From Adiantum capillus-veneris (lineage: Eukaryota > Streptophyta > Polypodiopsida > Polypodiales > Pteridaceae): a stretch of DNA of 64,000 nucleotides. A model generated the notes under the pieces. That model searched no databases and was not told the origin of the DNA. It saw only the letters and a list, made by a program, of their open reading frames with translations. The DNA lies in NCBI GenBank assembly GCA_014529385.2, contig CM043947.1, positions 102,428,311 through 102,492,310 of the forward strand. The letters run 5' to 3'. This document shows, piece after piece, positions 1 through 10,785 of the stretch. Each line of letters starts with the position of its first letter. Positions within the stretch are counted from its first letter, which is position 1. The translations under genes were made by a program, and so were the position numbers.

Positions 1-477
1 TCTAAACCTTGGACCATTATCAGAAACAATCTCCAAAGGTGTGCCAAATCTACAACAAATGTGAGTGTAGACAAATTTGCTCACTGTCCTCTCATTTACC
101 TTTGCCACACTCTGTGCTTCTACCCATCTCGTCACGTAGTCTATGGCCACCAAGATATACGATTTCCCATTTTTAGTCCTAGGAAATGGACCCATAGCAT
201 CAATGCCCCATTTTTCAAATGGACCATTTTCAAGGACTAACTGACGTGGACCATGTAACAGACGCTTGTTTCCATTAATCTGACAGTTGTGACAGCTTTT
301 ACACCAATGTTGAACATCAATGTGCAAGCTTGGTCAAACATATCCGGCAAGCAAAATCTTTTTTGCAATGAGTTCCTGTGCAAAATGACCACCACACGCT
401 TCCTCATGCAAACCTTTTAGAATGGCTGGGATTTCCTCAATAGTTGGTACTCTTCTGCACACTTGATCCTTCCCTCT
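1..477 (-). pseudogene. pol: Gypsy 1 integrase, truncated by the window edge
   Basis: Reads in the same frame as the RNase H domains. HHCC zinc domain: LHEEACGGH then, after a TGA near 337 in place of a Trp codon (GYV*PSLH), CKSCHNC. Catalytic core: GIDAMGPFP (first Asp), ILVAIDYVTRWVEA, and VSDNGPRF (second Asp) at the very start of the window. The third acidic residue and the C-terminal domain lie outside. Confidence 0.9.
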
Positions 478-1029
478 TTAATAAAGGGATCCTTCTAAAA
501 AGAGATACGCACTTGCCTTTTTCATGAGTCTCCTCTTGTGAGCCTTCGTGAAGTCTTGTGGAAACTCACCCTCCAAAATGTAGCTAATAATGGGAGTCAA
601 TGACTCCAATCCCTGGTATCTCGGTTGCTTGACAGTTGCTGCCACCATGATGACCTGCACTTCTTTCTCAACACATGTAACTGCTTGTTGTGCAAGTAAA
701 TCGGCATCTTCATTCTGTTTCCTAGGAATATGATATAGTTGCACTTCTTCAAATTGATTAAACATCCTACGAATGGCATGAACTTTTGTCCGTAAGCTTT
801 CATTCTTGCATGCCCAAATGCCTAAAATCTGTTTAACAATGAGAAGTGCATCTCCCTTTACCATGAGACATTGTATCCCTTGGCCAATGCACATCTTCAA
901 ACCATGAAGTAGTGTGTCTTATTCTGCTTCATTGTTGCTAGTTGAACCTGGTAGATTGACCTTCTCTTTCATGACCAGCTGCCCACTTGGGTTGAGCAAC
1001 ACTAGCCCTCCCCCTGCTTTTCCTATGAC
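478..1029 (-). pseudogene. pol: Gypsy 1 second (archaeal-type) RNase H
   Basis: Same frame as pol. Starts at FFDGAFR (end of the upstream open stretch), passes a TGA at 1027-1029 and a TAA near 920 (in the NNEAE / DTLLHGL segment), then reads MVKGDALLIVKQILG and HIPRKQNEDADLLA. The FDG...E...GD...N.AD.LA pattern is that of the additional RNase H found in Tat/Ogre gypsy elements. The stop at 478-480 separates it from integrase. Confidence 0.78.
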
Positions 1030-3756
1030 TCATCGAAAAGCTCCATCAAAGAACAAGGTAAAAGCATTAGGAATATTTTTTGGTGGTGGCAATGGTAGGG
1101 TCTTTATTTCAGGCACCTTGATCTCCTTCTCATGTACCCTATAAGTAAGGATCCCTGCCAATTGTGCATGCACACTATCTTCTACCTTGAAAGAGTATTG
1201 GAACTCTTGCAATTCCATAATCCACTTTGAGATCCTAGTGCTAAGATTCATTTGAGATGACACCCAAGGAAACAAATTTTCTGCAGTGAGAATTACAAAA
1301 GGTTTTGGTAGCAAGTAGGATCTAAACTTTCTCACCGCAAACATGAGAGAAAGCATCATGAGTTCTGCCTCCGTGTAGCCTCTCTCCAAAGCATTCATGA
1401 CCCTACTAGCAAAGTAGATGGGTCGCATCTGGGTACTATGGGGATGTTGTTGTAGCAAAACCGCTCCAATTGTTTCTTTCCCAACACTAGAGCTAACAAA
1501 GAATGTGTACTCCCAACAAGGAGGCATGATTGTTGGTAGTTCTGACTGGATGACTTTAATGTTACAAAAGTACTCTTCAAGCTCATCAGACCATGCAAAT
1601 TCTACTTGTTGTGTCAACTTTTGCAAAGGATGAAGCAACTCCGAAGCTAAGTGAATAAAGCGTGACATATACTTCACCTTTTGAATGAATGAGATGACCT
1701 CTTTGAGATTCTTGGGTGATGGGAGCTCAATAAGAGCCTTTGCCTTTGAAGGATCCACCTCAATGCCTTTATAGGAAACCTTGTGACCAAGCAAGATCAC
1801 TTCATCCTCACCTATGTGACACTTGTCGGGGTTGAGTTGACCTCCCATGTCGTAGAGCTTCTTTAAACCTTCTTCTACCCTTTGTAGATGCAATGATTTT
1901 GAGCTATAAATGCAAAAATCATCAATAAAAACCCTAATGGACTTTCCAAAGAATGCTTGAAACACCATGTTCATGAAGCTTTGGAAAGTTGCAGGAGCAT
2001 TTGTCAGTCCAAATTGCATGACTCTAAAAGCATAACAACCCCCAGGAGTGATGAAGGTTGTTTTCAACTGATCTTCCAAGGCGATACCTATTTGAAAGTA
2101 ACCCGAGTAGCCATCACACACAGTGTACTTCTCATGACCAGCTACCTCATTTAGTATCTCATCTTGAAATGGGAGGGGAAAGTGATCTCTTTTTGTTGCC
2201 TCATTGAGTGGACGGTAATCCACACACACCCTCCACTTGCCATTTTTCTTAGGAGTGACAACAACGGGAGAGACCCACTCTGAATTCTCCACTGGATAAA
2301 TGAAACCTGCTGCTAGAAGCTTTCTTACCTCCTTGAGTAAAGCCTGCTCCTTGATGACTCTTAGCCTTCGTAGCTTTTGAGCCTTAGGTGTGGCCTCTGA
2401 CTTCAACTCAATTTTGTGTTGAACAGCATCTACTCCACGCACATCGGTGTAGTCTTTAGCGAAAAGCCTAGGAAATTTCCTTAACACACCTTTGAGCTCC
2501 TCTCTTTCATCCTTTGTAAGTGTTGTAGATAACATACCTTCTAGCATTCTTTCATCTTCCACTTTTTGGTTTTCTTGGGAACCTACCTCTTCCAAACCTG
2601 GGCAAGAGGTCTCTTGGTTGTTTGGCTTAAACCTTACCCCCATGATTTCGATGGAAGACTCCACTTTGGTAATGCTGCCGCTACTTTCTCCTTCTGAAGT
2701 GTTATCGGTCCAGCCTTCCTCCGTCTCACTTTGAGATGATTCTTCATGGAGCTCCTCTTGGCGTTGCTCCTTCATGTCAAAGACAACCTTCTTATGATTG
2801 TCATTCCTGCAAATTAGCTTTCCACTCTCCCAATCCTGCAAAGCTCGCATTTTCATTAGCCATGGTCTCCCTAGGATAAATGGGTAACCATTTCCCTTGG
2901 TCGACATAACATAAAATTCCACCGCCTTCTTAATGCCAAAGGCCTCCACAGAGACATTTTTACAAATGTCTACGCACCTAGCCTTGCTATTGTTTTCCAT
3001 TTTGACTTTAATTTCAGGTGTCTCATGGATGTGCATGCCTAGTCTTTGCATGAGTCCTTCTGTCATAATGCAAATTTGTGCACCCCCATCCACTAGACCT
3101 TTCCTAACCAATCTTCCTTTGATGTAACAATCTAGCACAGGTGTAATATCCTCATTCATTTCAGCATGTGCAATTTTTACAACAGGCACGCTCTCTTTTA
3201 TCTTTTTCCTAGTGCTAACTACCTTCGTTAAATCCCTCCTAACTTGTGGGCATAATGCAAGAAACTGAGGCCATGAGATATCAGGACCCTTACCTCTCAT
3301 GTCTTCCAATAGGTTGTATGGAGCCATACCATGTCCAAGAGGGAAGTCTTGGAGGTTGATACGACGTCGAGTCTTCTTAGCTTCCTTGGTCTCCTTTGCC
3401 TTCTTTTCTCGTCCATGGTCACTTTGTGATGTAACCCCTTCTTTCTCCTTACCTTTTCCTCGGCCACGCTTAATGCCATTTGCTTCCATGTCAACCTCAT
3501 TTGAGTTTGTCACCTCTACCACATGCACATTTGGGTCTGGCAAAGGTGGAACTCCTTCCACTCCTTGTGGATGTGGTCTTGCTCCATTTGGCCTTCGTAG
3601 AAGCCTTGGTTGTTGACCAGTTCCTTCACCTGCATTCATCACTGGGTAATTCAAGTTAGGTCTCCCTGGCTCCCCACGGGGCCAAGGACAATTATACATC
3701 CCATGTCCAGACTCTCCGCAATTCCACCATTGCAAGACTCTCCTAGGTCGTGGATC
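1030..3756 (-). pseudogene. pol: Gypsy 1 pol: zinc knuckle, protease, RT, first RNase H
   Basis: Open for 901 codons from 3735. Order: knuckle WWNCGESGHGMYNC near the start, with the first Cys of CCHC replaced by Trp; basic KR-rich linker; retropepsin with GLVDGGAQICIM as active site and ILGRPWL flap-side motif; RT with YPVENSEWVSPVV, RVCVDYRPLNEATKRDHFPLP, FGLTNAPATFQ and the catalytic FIDDF; RNase H with SSSVGKETIGAVL and YTEAELMML. In the first RNase H the usual TDAS motif reads SSSV, so its catalytic Asp looks lost. Ends at a TGA at 1027-1029 just inside the second RNase H. Catalyses reverse transcription of the element RNA. Confidence 0.92.
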
Positions 3757-4473
3757 TCACTCTTCAGACTTCTTTGCTTGTCCCTTTGGACCTACAACTT
3801 GTGCGAGGTGAATTGACAAGCTGCTTAAAGATTCATTTAACTTCTCAATCACTTCCGCTGTTACCTCCGGAAGCTCCCTAGATGTTGATTCTTGTGACTT
3901 ACCTTTGGGTCTAAGACCTTCTATTGGAACCTCCCCCCTTAAGCACTTGAGTTTCCTATATTTCTCAGCAGCCCTAGTTTCAGCTGCTTCAAAGGTAGCA
4001 GGTGCACCGGCCTCAACTTTTATCTTAAGGTCAGGAAAGAGTCCGGCTATGAACCTCTCCTTCTTTAGGAACTCTGCACCATCACCAGGGTTAGCAACAT
4101 TTCTCACCCATACAGCCCAAAGACGTAGAAACTCTTACTTGTACAAGTAGTAGTCATCTAAGTCTTTTTGCTTATGAGAAACAATGTCTTGCCATAGCTT
4201 TTGAGTGTTTTGGGGATCAAAGAAGTATCTCTTGAAATGATTCACAACTTCCGTGTAATTCCCTTTAACTTCCTCAGGCAAAGAGTCAAACCAAGTGCTA
4301 GCATCTTTCCTAAGGACCACCTCAAACATCTCTACACGTTCTTGATCAGTTACTATCCTCTTGATACGACAAGACATCTTGAAATTTTCTAAAAATAATT
4401 CTGCATCCTCTCCAGGCTCTCCAAAGAAAAGACGATATCCGGACATTTGGCATTGGGCCTCCATGGCCTCCAT
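3757..4473 (-). pseudogene. gag: Gypsy 1 gag (capsid region), broken by a stop
   Basis: The 4473-4135 part carries a typical retrotransposon gag core (GEPGEDAELFLENF, then SRIK-like and WFDSLPEEV segments, FKRYFFDPQNTQ). After an in-frame TAA at 4135-4137 the same frame continues (RNVANPGDGAEFLKKERF) to a TGA at 3757-3759 and then reads into the zinc knuckle of pol. Start chosen at the ATG at 4473, just before the recognisable gag homology; a second ATG lies three codons on. Gag forms the particle that holds the element RNA. The stops look like single C-to-T or G-to-A changes. Confidence 0.8.
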
Positions 4474-5915
4474 TGAATCGGTTTCAAAGTGGCAACACGT
4501 TTTTGTTTTTCTTTCTTAAAAAATTTACACAATAATGTTTTCTAAAGTGGAATCTATTCTACAACAAAATGAAAATATTCACATCAAATGACCTATGATA
4601 ATCAATAAGAGGCAGGATGACAGGGTTTGGTGATGTAAGAATTTCTCCTGCTCTTTGGGCACCAAACATGAATACCATACGTTGTTGAAAATGGATTTTT
4701 CTACTAATTGCAATGTTTATTCTAATGTGTGGAGTGAAATGAAAGGTGAAAACCTCTATTCTTGGGTCATTATCCATGGTCTATGCATGACCTAATTCTT
4801 AAAACAAAACAAAAATATAAACGTCCAAACTAAGGTGCTACCTAATGAGAGGCAAAATAAAAGGATTTACTGATGCGTTTATCTCTGCCAACCTAAGAGG
4901 ACCTAAAATTCTACGAATTACACGTTGAAATTGCAACTTAGTACTAACAATTATGTGTACCTTTTGCCTTGCAATGGGAATGAAGGGATCATACAAATTA
5001 TCGTGATTCATGAAAGCTACTTGATTATGCTAAAGGTTGAGCCTTCACAAAAATACACAAGCCGTCCTCAGTGGGGACACCAATTTGAGGCGGTCCAAGG
5101 CGGGCAACAAGAAGAGCGGCCTCTAAACACCCTTCGAGGATCCCATGCTGCTCAATTGGGGCTGGGGCAAGCACAATCAGAGACAAAAACAACCCACAGC
5201 CAGAAACCAAACAAGAAAAGGGGCACCACCTAGTTGTAGATGCGAACTAGGACGCACATGATATCTCCTTGTACTCAAACGCACAAAGAGAGGGGAATGC
5301 AAGATAGCCACACACACCAAACACAAACATTCACCACGCCAGAGAGAGGTAAAGTGCACAAATCAACTTGAGCCACTCAGTCTTAGCCTCAAAGACTAGA
5401 TGCACACAAAGCTTGATGAGAAATAGAGAGATAACACAAAACTTGACCTTGTTGCCAATACACAAATTGTCTTAGGGTCACGGGAGCCCTCTCACTGAGC
5501 ACCCTCTTACAATTAAAAGTTTTGTCAAACAATTCAACAAGCCCTCAAACCACCAAGCAGGAAATGGCACAACAAACTTCAAGGACGATATACCTTCAAC
5601 CACCTGATGAGCCAACTTATCAAGTCAATTTGGAGAGAAGAGTCGTAGTTGCAGCATACGATTGCACCCAAAACTATGAATCTTATTTATGGAAAAGAGT
5701 AGGCTACAAGTGTGATTGCAGAGTATAGTATCACTCCACTCCTCTAGATGGCATAACTAACTTCAAGCTTCTCCATGCACCTATGTGTAGTGATGGAATA
5801 GAGCACTCACAATGCACACTCTCTACACAACTAGGCTTGAAGAGTGGTGTGTTATGTGTTGAGAATGGTGTGGTGTAGTGTGATCATGTGATGATTTACA
5901 AGGGAGAGAAGGGCT
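4474..5915 (-). other. Gypsy 1 putative untranslated leader and LTR part
   Basis: No coding signal. If the TATA box at 5917-5924 is the element promoter, this stretch holds the transcript start, R/U5 and the leader. A segment at 5065-5092 reads on the minus strand as TTGGTGTCCCCACTGAGGA, placed right after a CA dinucleotide, as a primer binding site would be; I could not match it to a tRNA, so this is tentative. Confidence 0.35.
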
Positions 5916-5926
5916 CTATTTATAGG
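5916..5926 (-). promoter_or_regulatory. Candidate TATA box, minus strand
   Basis: Reverse complement reads CCTATAAATAG, followed by GC-richer sequence and CA-rich, TC-rich sequence typical of a plant LTR transcript start. Position upstream of gypsy 1 gag on the same strand supports LTR promoter use. Motif only. Confidence 0.4.
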
Positions 5927-8059
5927 TTTTAGAAGCCCCGATTAGGATTAGGCCTAATCAAGTTTATTTGAAAGAATAAAAGATTATGCATATTTTTATT
6001 TTTTTTAATGAGGGTGGATCTCTCTTGTCCTTTGAGTCACATGGATGTGGGCTCAAGGGAAGAGAATTATTGAGGATGAAAGGAGAGAGGATTGAGTGAA
6101 TAATTTGGGAGTGCCTACTGTAGTAGAGGGTGCATTTTACAATAAGGTTAGTGGTTAGTAGTTAGTAATTATCACTACAAAATATTTACAAAATCATTCA
6201 CCAAATGGTGAGATACATGATGAGAAAAGTTAGAGAAGGGATAAAGTTGTAAAGCAAGGTTGAAGCTTAGAGAAGTTGACATTCACCTCTTTACAGCACC
6301 GGTAGAAGAAGCGGTCATCATGGCAAAGTAACGCGTGTCGATGAAGCTACGTTATCTTCAAACCTTGGAAAATTCATGATAAAAGCCTTCATTTGCAGAG
6401 GTTATTCTTGGATTTTTGTTGATTTTTTGAATTCTTTACAAAGCTGAAGAGAGTATGGTAATATGGACATATATGTAGAGAGAAAGGGGGGCACATAGGG
6501 TGTAGAAATGGAGGATGAAGGCTATGGAGGTGTGAGAGATGTGGCAATGGTGAAGAGGGTGAATTAGGACATGGGAGTTGCAAGTTTGGGAGTGGGAAGA
6601 AGAGGGAGGAGTGTGTGTGAAAGAGGAAAATGATAAAGTGGACGAGGGAGTGTGGCTGCATAGCATGGGCAAACTGGGGTCCACCAATAAAATCATAGCT
6701 CACAGCTCGTAGCTCAAAAAATATGAAAAAATTTGAGGTGAAAGTTCAGCCCATGAGCTACAGCTTTTGTTTGTATCACCTTTTCAAATTTGGGGAGCAT
6801 GTGATCTTTAAAAATTCAGCAAAACAGACTGTTTTTTCCACTGCACAAGGTCCTTGTGAGGTCCTTCTTTGGATGATTCTTTTGAATACCTCCAAGAGTG
6901 AGCTCCCCATGGTGCATGCATGCATTCCACATACCCTTGATCTTATTTGGTAGTTCTATAATTGAAGATATTGTTGAGATCATGATATAAGTGAATAATA
7001 CAACTAAGAAAATCAAATATTGAGGGGTCTAAAAAAAGTATGTACATGTCAAATATAAATAATATAGGTGGAAAAAATATAAAGGGGTCAAAATAAATCT
7101 CTCTTATTATAAGTCTACCATAAAAAGGTGAATATTTTTGGTGTTCTAATTTATGAGAGTAAAAGAGAATAGATGTAGGAAGGAAAAATCACAATAGTGA
7201 AAAAATATACACATAAATAAAACTAGTGTTTTTTTATTTTTGTTGGAATGGAGTTACACCAAAAATAAGAGAAGCTTGCATGAAATTATTTTTATATGGA
7301 ATAAAGAGTATGCAAAATGGTAAGAAAAAATATCGTAATGGTGAGTCAATGTACATAGCATAAATAACACACCATAGGTAGAAATATTTAAATAAATACC
7401 AAAATAATTATGAAAATTCCTTTTATTTAGGCCCTATATACAATGAAATATTTAGACACAAATGGACCATAATATATTTTTATTTTTTATTGTTTTTATT
7501 TTTTTGGTTCAACTAGCCCAGTGACTAGCTAGCTGAGGGTTTTTAAAAAGACATGGGAACAGTCCCCTAACTCACACACACCTATATATAGTGAAATGGT
7601 AGGGATAGCCACAGTGTTTGGATGATTTTGGTAGGGTGGGTTAACTCAGTATGGCAATTACGGAGAGCCGAAAAACGGCTATCACTAGCTTAGTCGAACT
7701 GCTTGATTTTTAAACCTAGACAAGAGACTATGACAAAAATTACATTGAATTTAATGTTTGATACTAAGCAAATGCGTTGGATATTATGCTACCAATCACA
7801 GTTAAAGCAGACAAACACGGATGCAAAAAGATAAGGGGCAATGCTAATGGACAAGAAACACCTGTTTGTGTTGATGGTCACGCTTGATTTGAAGTGTGAA
7901 CGAGAGAAAGATTCCATGAAGGTCCAAATCCTAACAACAGCAACACGTTCCTGTACACACTAGGAAACACAGAGAATACCTCTAGGAGGCACATCAGTGG
8001 TAAAAGGTACCAACACTTATTGAACACAATTAAAAAACATAAGGAACCCTAACCTAATT
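5927..8059. other. AT-rich sequence without recognisable genes
   Basis: Long T/A tracts and no ORF with recognisable similarity. Probably holds the remaining LTR part of gypsy 1 and, at its upper end, the 3' LTR of gypsy 2, since both elements run leftwards, but I found no repeated pair to prove either boundary. Confidence 0.4.
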
Positions 8060-8121
8060 ATTTGCACTCCCCCTAGAGAGTCAAGGGAACAGGATATTAT
8101 AGAGATTGGGGGGAAACCCTA

Positions 8122-8503
8122 AGGCTAAACCCTATCCTCGCCGTCGAGAAAAAAAAAGTCATCATCCCTGAGACCATATGTGTCATCCGTGTAGTCACGT
8201 AAATCTTCTTCTTCATCAAAGGCACCCATGTTTACTAAGATAGTCACTAGATGCCTATAGTCATCTTAGTCAAAAGGGTAGGCTTGTGCAATGGGATCTA
8301 CACTCTCTACTAAGTATGGATCAGTCGTGGTCAAGAGACGTATCAGCCATTCTAACTCCTCGAAATTTCTCTCACATGCTAGCGTACCTACCAAATCCCA
8401 TTCATAGGCAAGCACGGGAAAGACCATGTGAAACATTTGTGAAAAGTAACGAGGGTACCTCTCACCCAAGGCAGGAGTGGATGACTCTAGCGTACCAGCC
8501 ATA
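8122..8503 (-). pseudogene. Small acidic ORF at the 3' end of gypsy 2, unknown
   Basis: Starts at an ATG at 8503 (MAGTLESSTPALGERYPRYF), passes one TAA near 8265 and continues in frame with a strongly acidic C-terminus (GAFDEEEDLRDYTDDTYG, then DDDFFFLDGED). About 125 codons. No membrane segment, so it does not look like an env protein although it sits in the position where env-like ORFs occur in Athila elements. No family recognised. Read-through of coding character past the stop suggests recent inactivation. Confidence 0.4.
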
Positions 8504-8793
8504 TCTGTATACGCAAATAGATGATGGTTAGAGTGCAAATATTACAAGGGTCGTGTTCTTGTTCATAATGTGTTTTTATGATTTTGTGTTATGGCTCTTG
8601 CTCTTTGAATTTTTTATCTTCTTTTTGTGAGTATAAGGCTAATATATACATTCCCTAAGATTGAAGATTGAGAGGTCAGGGAGGAAGGTTGAGAGGGAAG
8701 CAAGTGAATGATGGATGTCAGCAAACAATCTCCCCTTCCTTGGGTAGATCATACCTTTTGGAATGATGTTGTCACCTTTTGAAACCAATTGTT

Positions 8794-9945
8794 TCAAGTT
8801 GTTATGGGTGAAGGCTTTAACCAATATTTTTCGACCACCCTATGCGTTTCATCTAGTTGCAAGGGTGGTAAGGTACTCTCCCATGATTTTATTTGCAACG
8901 TTGTTGTAGGTTGTGAACTTACAACAGGAAGTGCAAACTCTTTCTTGCTTGTATGGATATGTAAACTGGTAAGTGGAGGTTGTGTTGAAGCTTCTATTTC
9001 TGTATAGGAATTACATGAAGAGAAAGAAGCGTCATTTGATTTCCATGTTCCTGAGCTAGGTAGAACAAATCGTTCTTTCTTCGGTACCCAAACTAACTCT
9101 AGAGCAGGTGTATAGCATTCCGTGATTTTTTCCTTTTCGCGATCTTCAATTTGTTTTGGAGCCTCAGGATTGAGCTCACATGGGCTCGGTGACAAGTAAG
9201 AGCACAATTTACGTTTTGGCACCCATATTTGATCATTTCCTTTATAGTAGCCTTGGGCTTCCAATATTTTTTTAGAAATCCAACACAACGTTTCTTTATA
9301 TATATTGGGGCGAATAGGACGTCTCTTACGAGGCTCCTGTCTTTTAGCACTGGCTATGGTCACTAAAGAAGCTTTATGGACCCACTTGTATGTTTTCTTT
9401 GTTATATTGGGATGGATCTTGTGTGTCTCAAGCTTTATTTCAACTACATCAGTTGAAGCTCTAGAGAGTTGGGCTATGGGGACATATGGTTCAACCTCTT
9501 GGACATGCAATGTTTTGGGTTTTATTTTCTTAAGAGGCAATATCTCAGGGACTATGGCTTGAGTGGCAGGGCTAAGAGTTGGTTTCTGTGTTGTGACACC
9601 CTCTACCCCCCAATCAATAGTGCATTTGGTGGCTATCACCCACGTGCGTCCTAGGTTTATATTACCCTCCATAGTTCCAACAGGCATGACCAAAAAGTCT
9701 TGAGCTACAACCCCATTGTCATAACTGACAAAAGTGTGCCAAATTCTAGAAAATGTAGTTTTTTTCTTGTTGACACCCCTGGCTTGGATAATACTCTCAA
9801 ATACAGGTGGCTTCCCTAACTGACCCCACACCCCATATGATAGCAGATTATATTTAGCACCCGTGTCCAATAAGGCATTATATAGCACTTTTTTATAGGT
9901 GTTGTATAGCTCAATAGGGTATCGTAGAGGTGTGTCAAAGTCCAA
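8794..9945 (-). CDS. Post-integrase ORF with retropepsin-like domain and WVP motifs
   Basis: Open for 383 codons. The N-terminal third resembles a gypsy retropepsin: ALLDTGAKYNLLSYGVWGQL (active-site DTGA) and later INLGRTWVIATKCTIDW, matching the usual ILGRPWL-type motif. The rest is unlike pol domains and holds two short repeats, QIWVPKRKL and LVWVPKKERF. Coding signal continues upstream of the first Met: a Lys/Arg/Gln-rich, probably helical segment (AKERQQRIRQKREANLG) with two stops links it to the integrase C-terminus. Retropepsins normally lie before RT, so a DTGA domain after integrase is abnormal; it could be a duplicated protease, a scaffold protein or a nested remnant. Confidence 0.72.
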   Translation of the reverse strand: MDFDTPLRYPIELYNTYKKVLYNALLDTGAKYNLLSYGVWGQLGKPPVFESIIQARGVNKKKTTFSRIWHTFVSYDNGVVAQDFLVMPVGTMEGNINLGRTWVIATKCTIDWGVEGVTTQKPTLSPATQAIVPEILPLKKIKPKTLHVQEVEPYVPIAQLSRASTDVVEIKLETHKIHPNITKKTYKWVHKASLVTIASAKRQEPRKRRPIRPNIYKETLCWISKKILEAQGYYKGNDQIWVPKRKLCSYLSPSPCELNPEAPKQIEDREKEKITECYTPALELVWVPKKERFVLPSSGTWKSNDASFSSCNSYTEIEASTQPPLTSLHIHTSKKEFALPVVSSQPTTTLQIKSWESTLPPLQLDETHRVVEKYWLKPSPITT

Positions 9946-10036
9946 CTAATCCTCGTCGATTTCAACGTGGAATGCATGTGTAACTCCAAGGTTAGCCTCA
10001 CGTTTTTGTCTTATGCGTTGTTGTCGCTCCTTAGCC

Positions 10037-10381
10037 TCAGCTTAAGCTTGTATCTTCTTCAATTTTCTTTGTGCCTTGGCTACCCTTTTTTGTATGGATG
10101 GCACGTAGCTCCTCTTGGCTTAAAAAATCATAGTATCTTTTAAATTTGCTCCCATTGAGGAATCCAATGGTTTCAACTCCATCAAGAATCTCCACACGAA
10201 TGGTTCCTTGTGGGGTGATCTCACATACTCTATATGGTCCTTTTCCCGCATATTTCAACTTTTTCTTTTTGTTACACACTCCATACATAAAGACTTTATC
10301 ACCAACATTGATATCTTTGTTCTTTAGATGATGGTCAAACCATTTCTTCCTCCTATCTTTCTCCGCAAGTGCATTTTGCAC
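10037..10381 (-). pseudogene. pol: Gypsy 2 integrase C-terminal GPY/F module
   Basis: ALAEKDRRKKWFDHHLKNKD, then GDKVFMYG and KYAGKGPYRVCEI: the small SH3-like GPY/F module that ends gypsy integrases. Lies in a different frame from the catalytic core (10476-10785), so at least one frameshift separates them. Confidence 0.85.
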
Positions 10382-10475
10382 AGCTAATTGCCTCTCTTCA
10401 TCTAGCCTTTCAAGGATTTATAATCGCTCAACTAAGGGATTACCATCCCAACCTTCTTGAGAAGCTACTCGAAGA

Positions 10476-10785
10476 CTAGGAACGACAAACTCCCATGGCA
10501 TAACCACTTCTTGGCCATACACCATCTTTAAACAGTGTGCAGTTAATGGAAACTTTGTGCGCAGTACGATAAGCCCATAGAGCTAATGTAAGCTTTAAAT
10601 CCCAATCTGTGCGATGAGCTTCAACCATTTTCATTAAGATAGAGATTAAGGTCTTGTTGGCGCTCTCAGCTTGGCCATTAGCTTGTGGATAATAAGGTGT
10701 AGACTTATGGTTAGCTATCATACAGTTGGTAGTGAGTTCTTTTATTACTCCATTTATAAAATGAGTACCATTGTCACTCACAATC
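10476..10785 (-). pseudogene. pol: Gypsy 2 integrase catalytic core, distal part
   Basis: Begins at the NA-1 insertion with SDNGTHFINGVIKELTT (second catalytic Asp), then STPYYPQANGQAESANKT with the catalytic Glu, and WDLKLTLALWAYRTAHK. A frameshift follows near the end. Together with 18097-18180 this gives a near-complete core. Confidence 0.9.
10781..10785. other. Target-site duplication of NA-1 (pair at 18097-18101)
   Basis: CAATC directly flanks both outer LTR ends. The interrupted integrase reading frame is restored when one copy is removed, which fixes the insertion point. Confidence 0.93.

Larger units (their letters stand above)
1..5930 (-). mobile_element. Gypsy element 1 (Tat/Ogre-like, two RNase H domains), partial
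   Basis: Ty3/gypsy order on the minus strand: gag, zinc knuckle, protease, RT, RNase H, a second RNase H, then integrase cut by the window start. Two RNase H domains in series is the known hallmark of the plant Tat lineage. From 4473 down to 1 the coding sequence stays in one frame and is broken only by nonsense codons (4135-4137, 3757-3759, 1027-1029, about 920, 478-480, about 337), so gag-pol was one polyprotein and the copy decayed by point mutation. The 5' LTR must lie above 4473; a minus-strand TATA box at 5917-5924 suggests it includes that stretch, but the other LTR is outside the window, so the upper boundary is a guess. Confidence 0.72.
8060..10785 (-). mobile_element. Gypsy element 2, 3' half (continues at 18097-18180)
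   Basis: Minus-strand remnant of a gypsy element. Integrase starts at 18180, is interrupted by NA-1 (10786-18096) and resumes at 10785; the 5-bp duplication CAATC on both sides proves the join. Downstream of integrase come a C-terminal GPY module, a long ORF with a retropepsin-like domain (8794-9945) and an acidic ORF (8122-8503), then a candidate polypurine tract (minus-strand CTCTCTAGGGGGAGT at 8066-8080). Nothing of gag or RT remains above 18180. The domain order after integrase is unusual. Confidence 0.75.
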
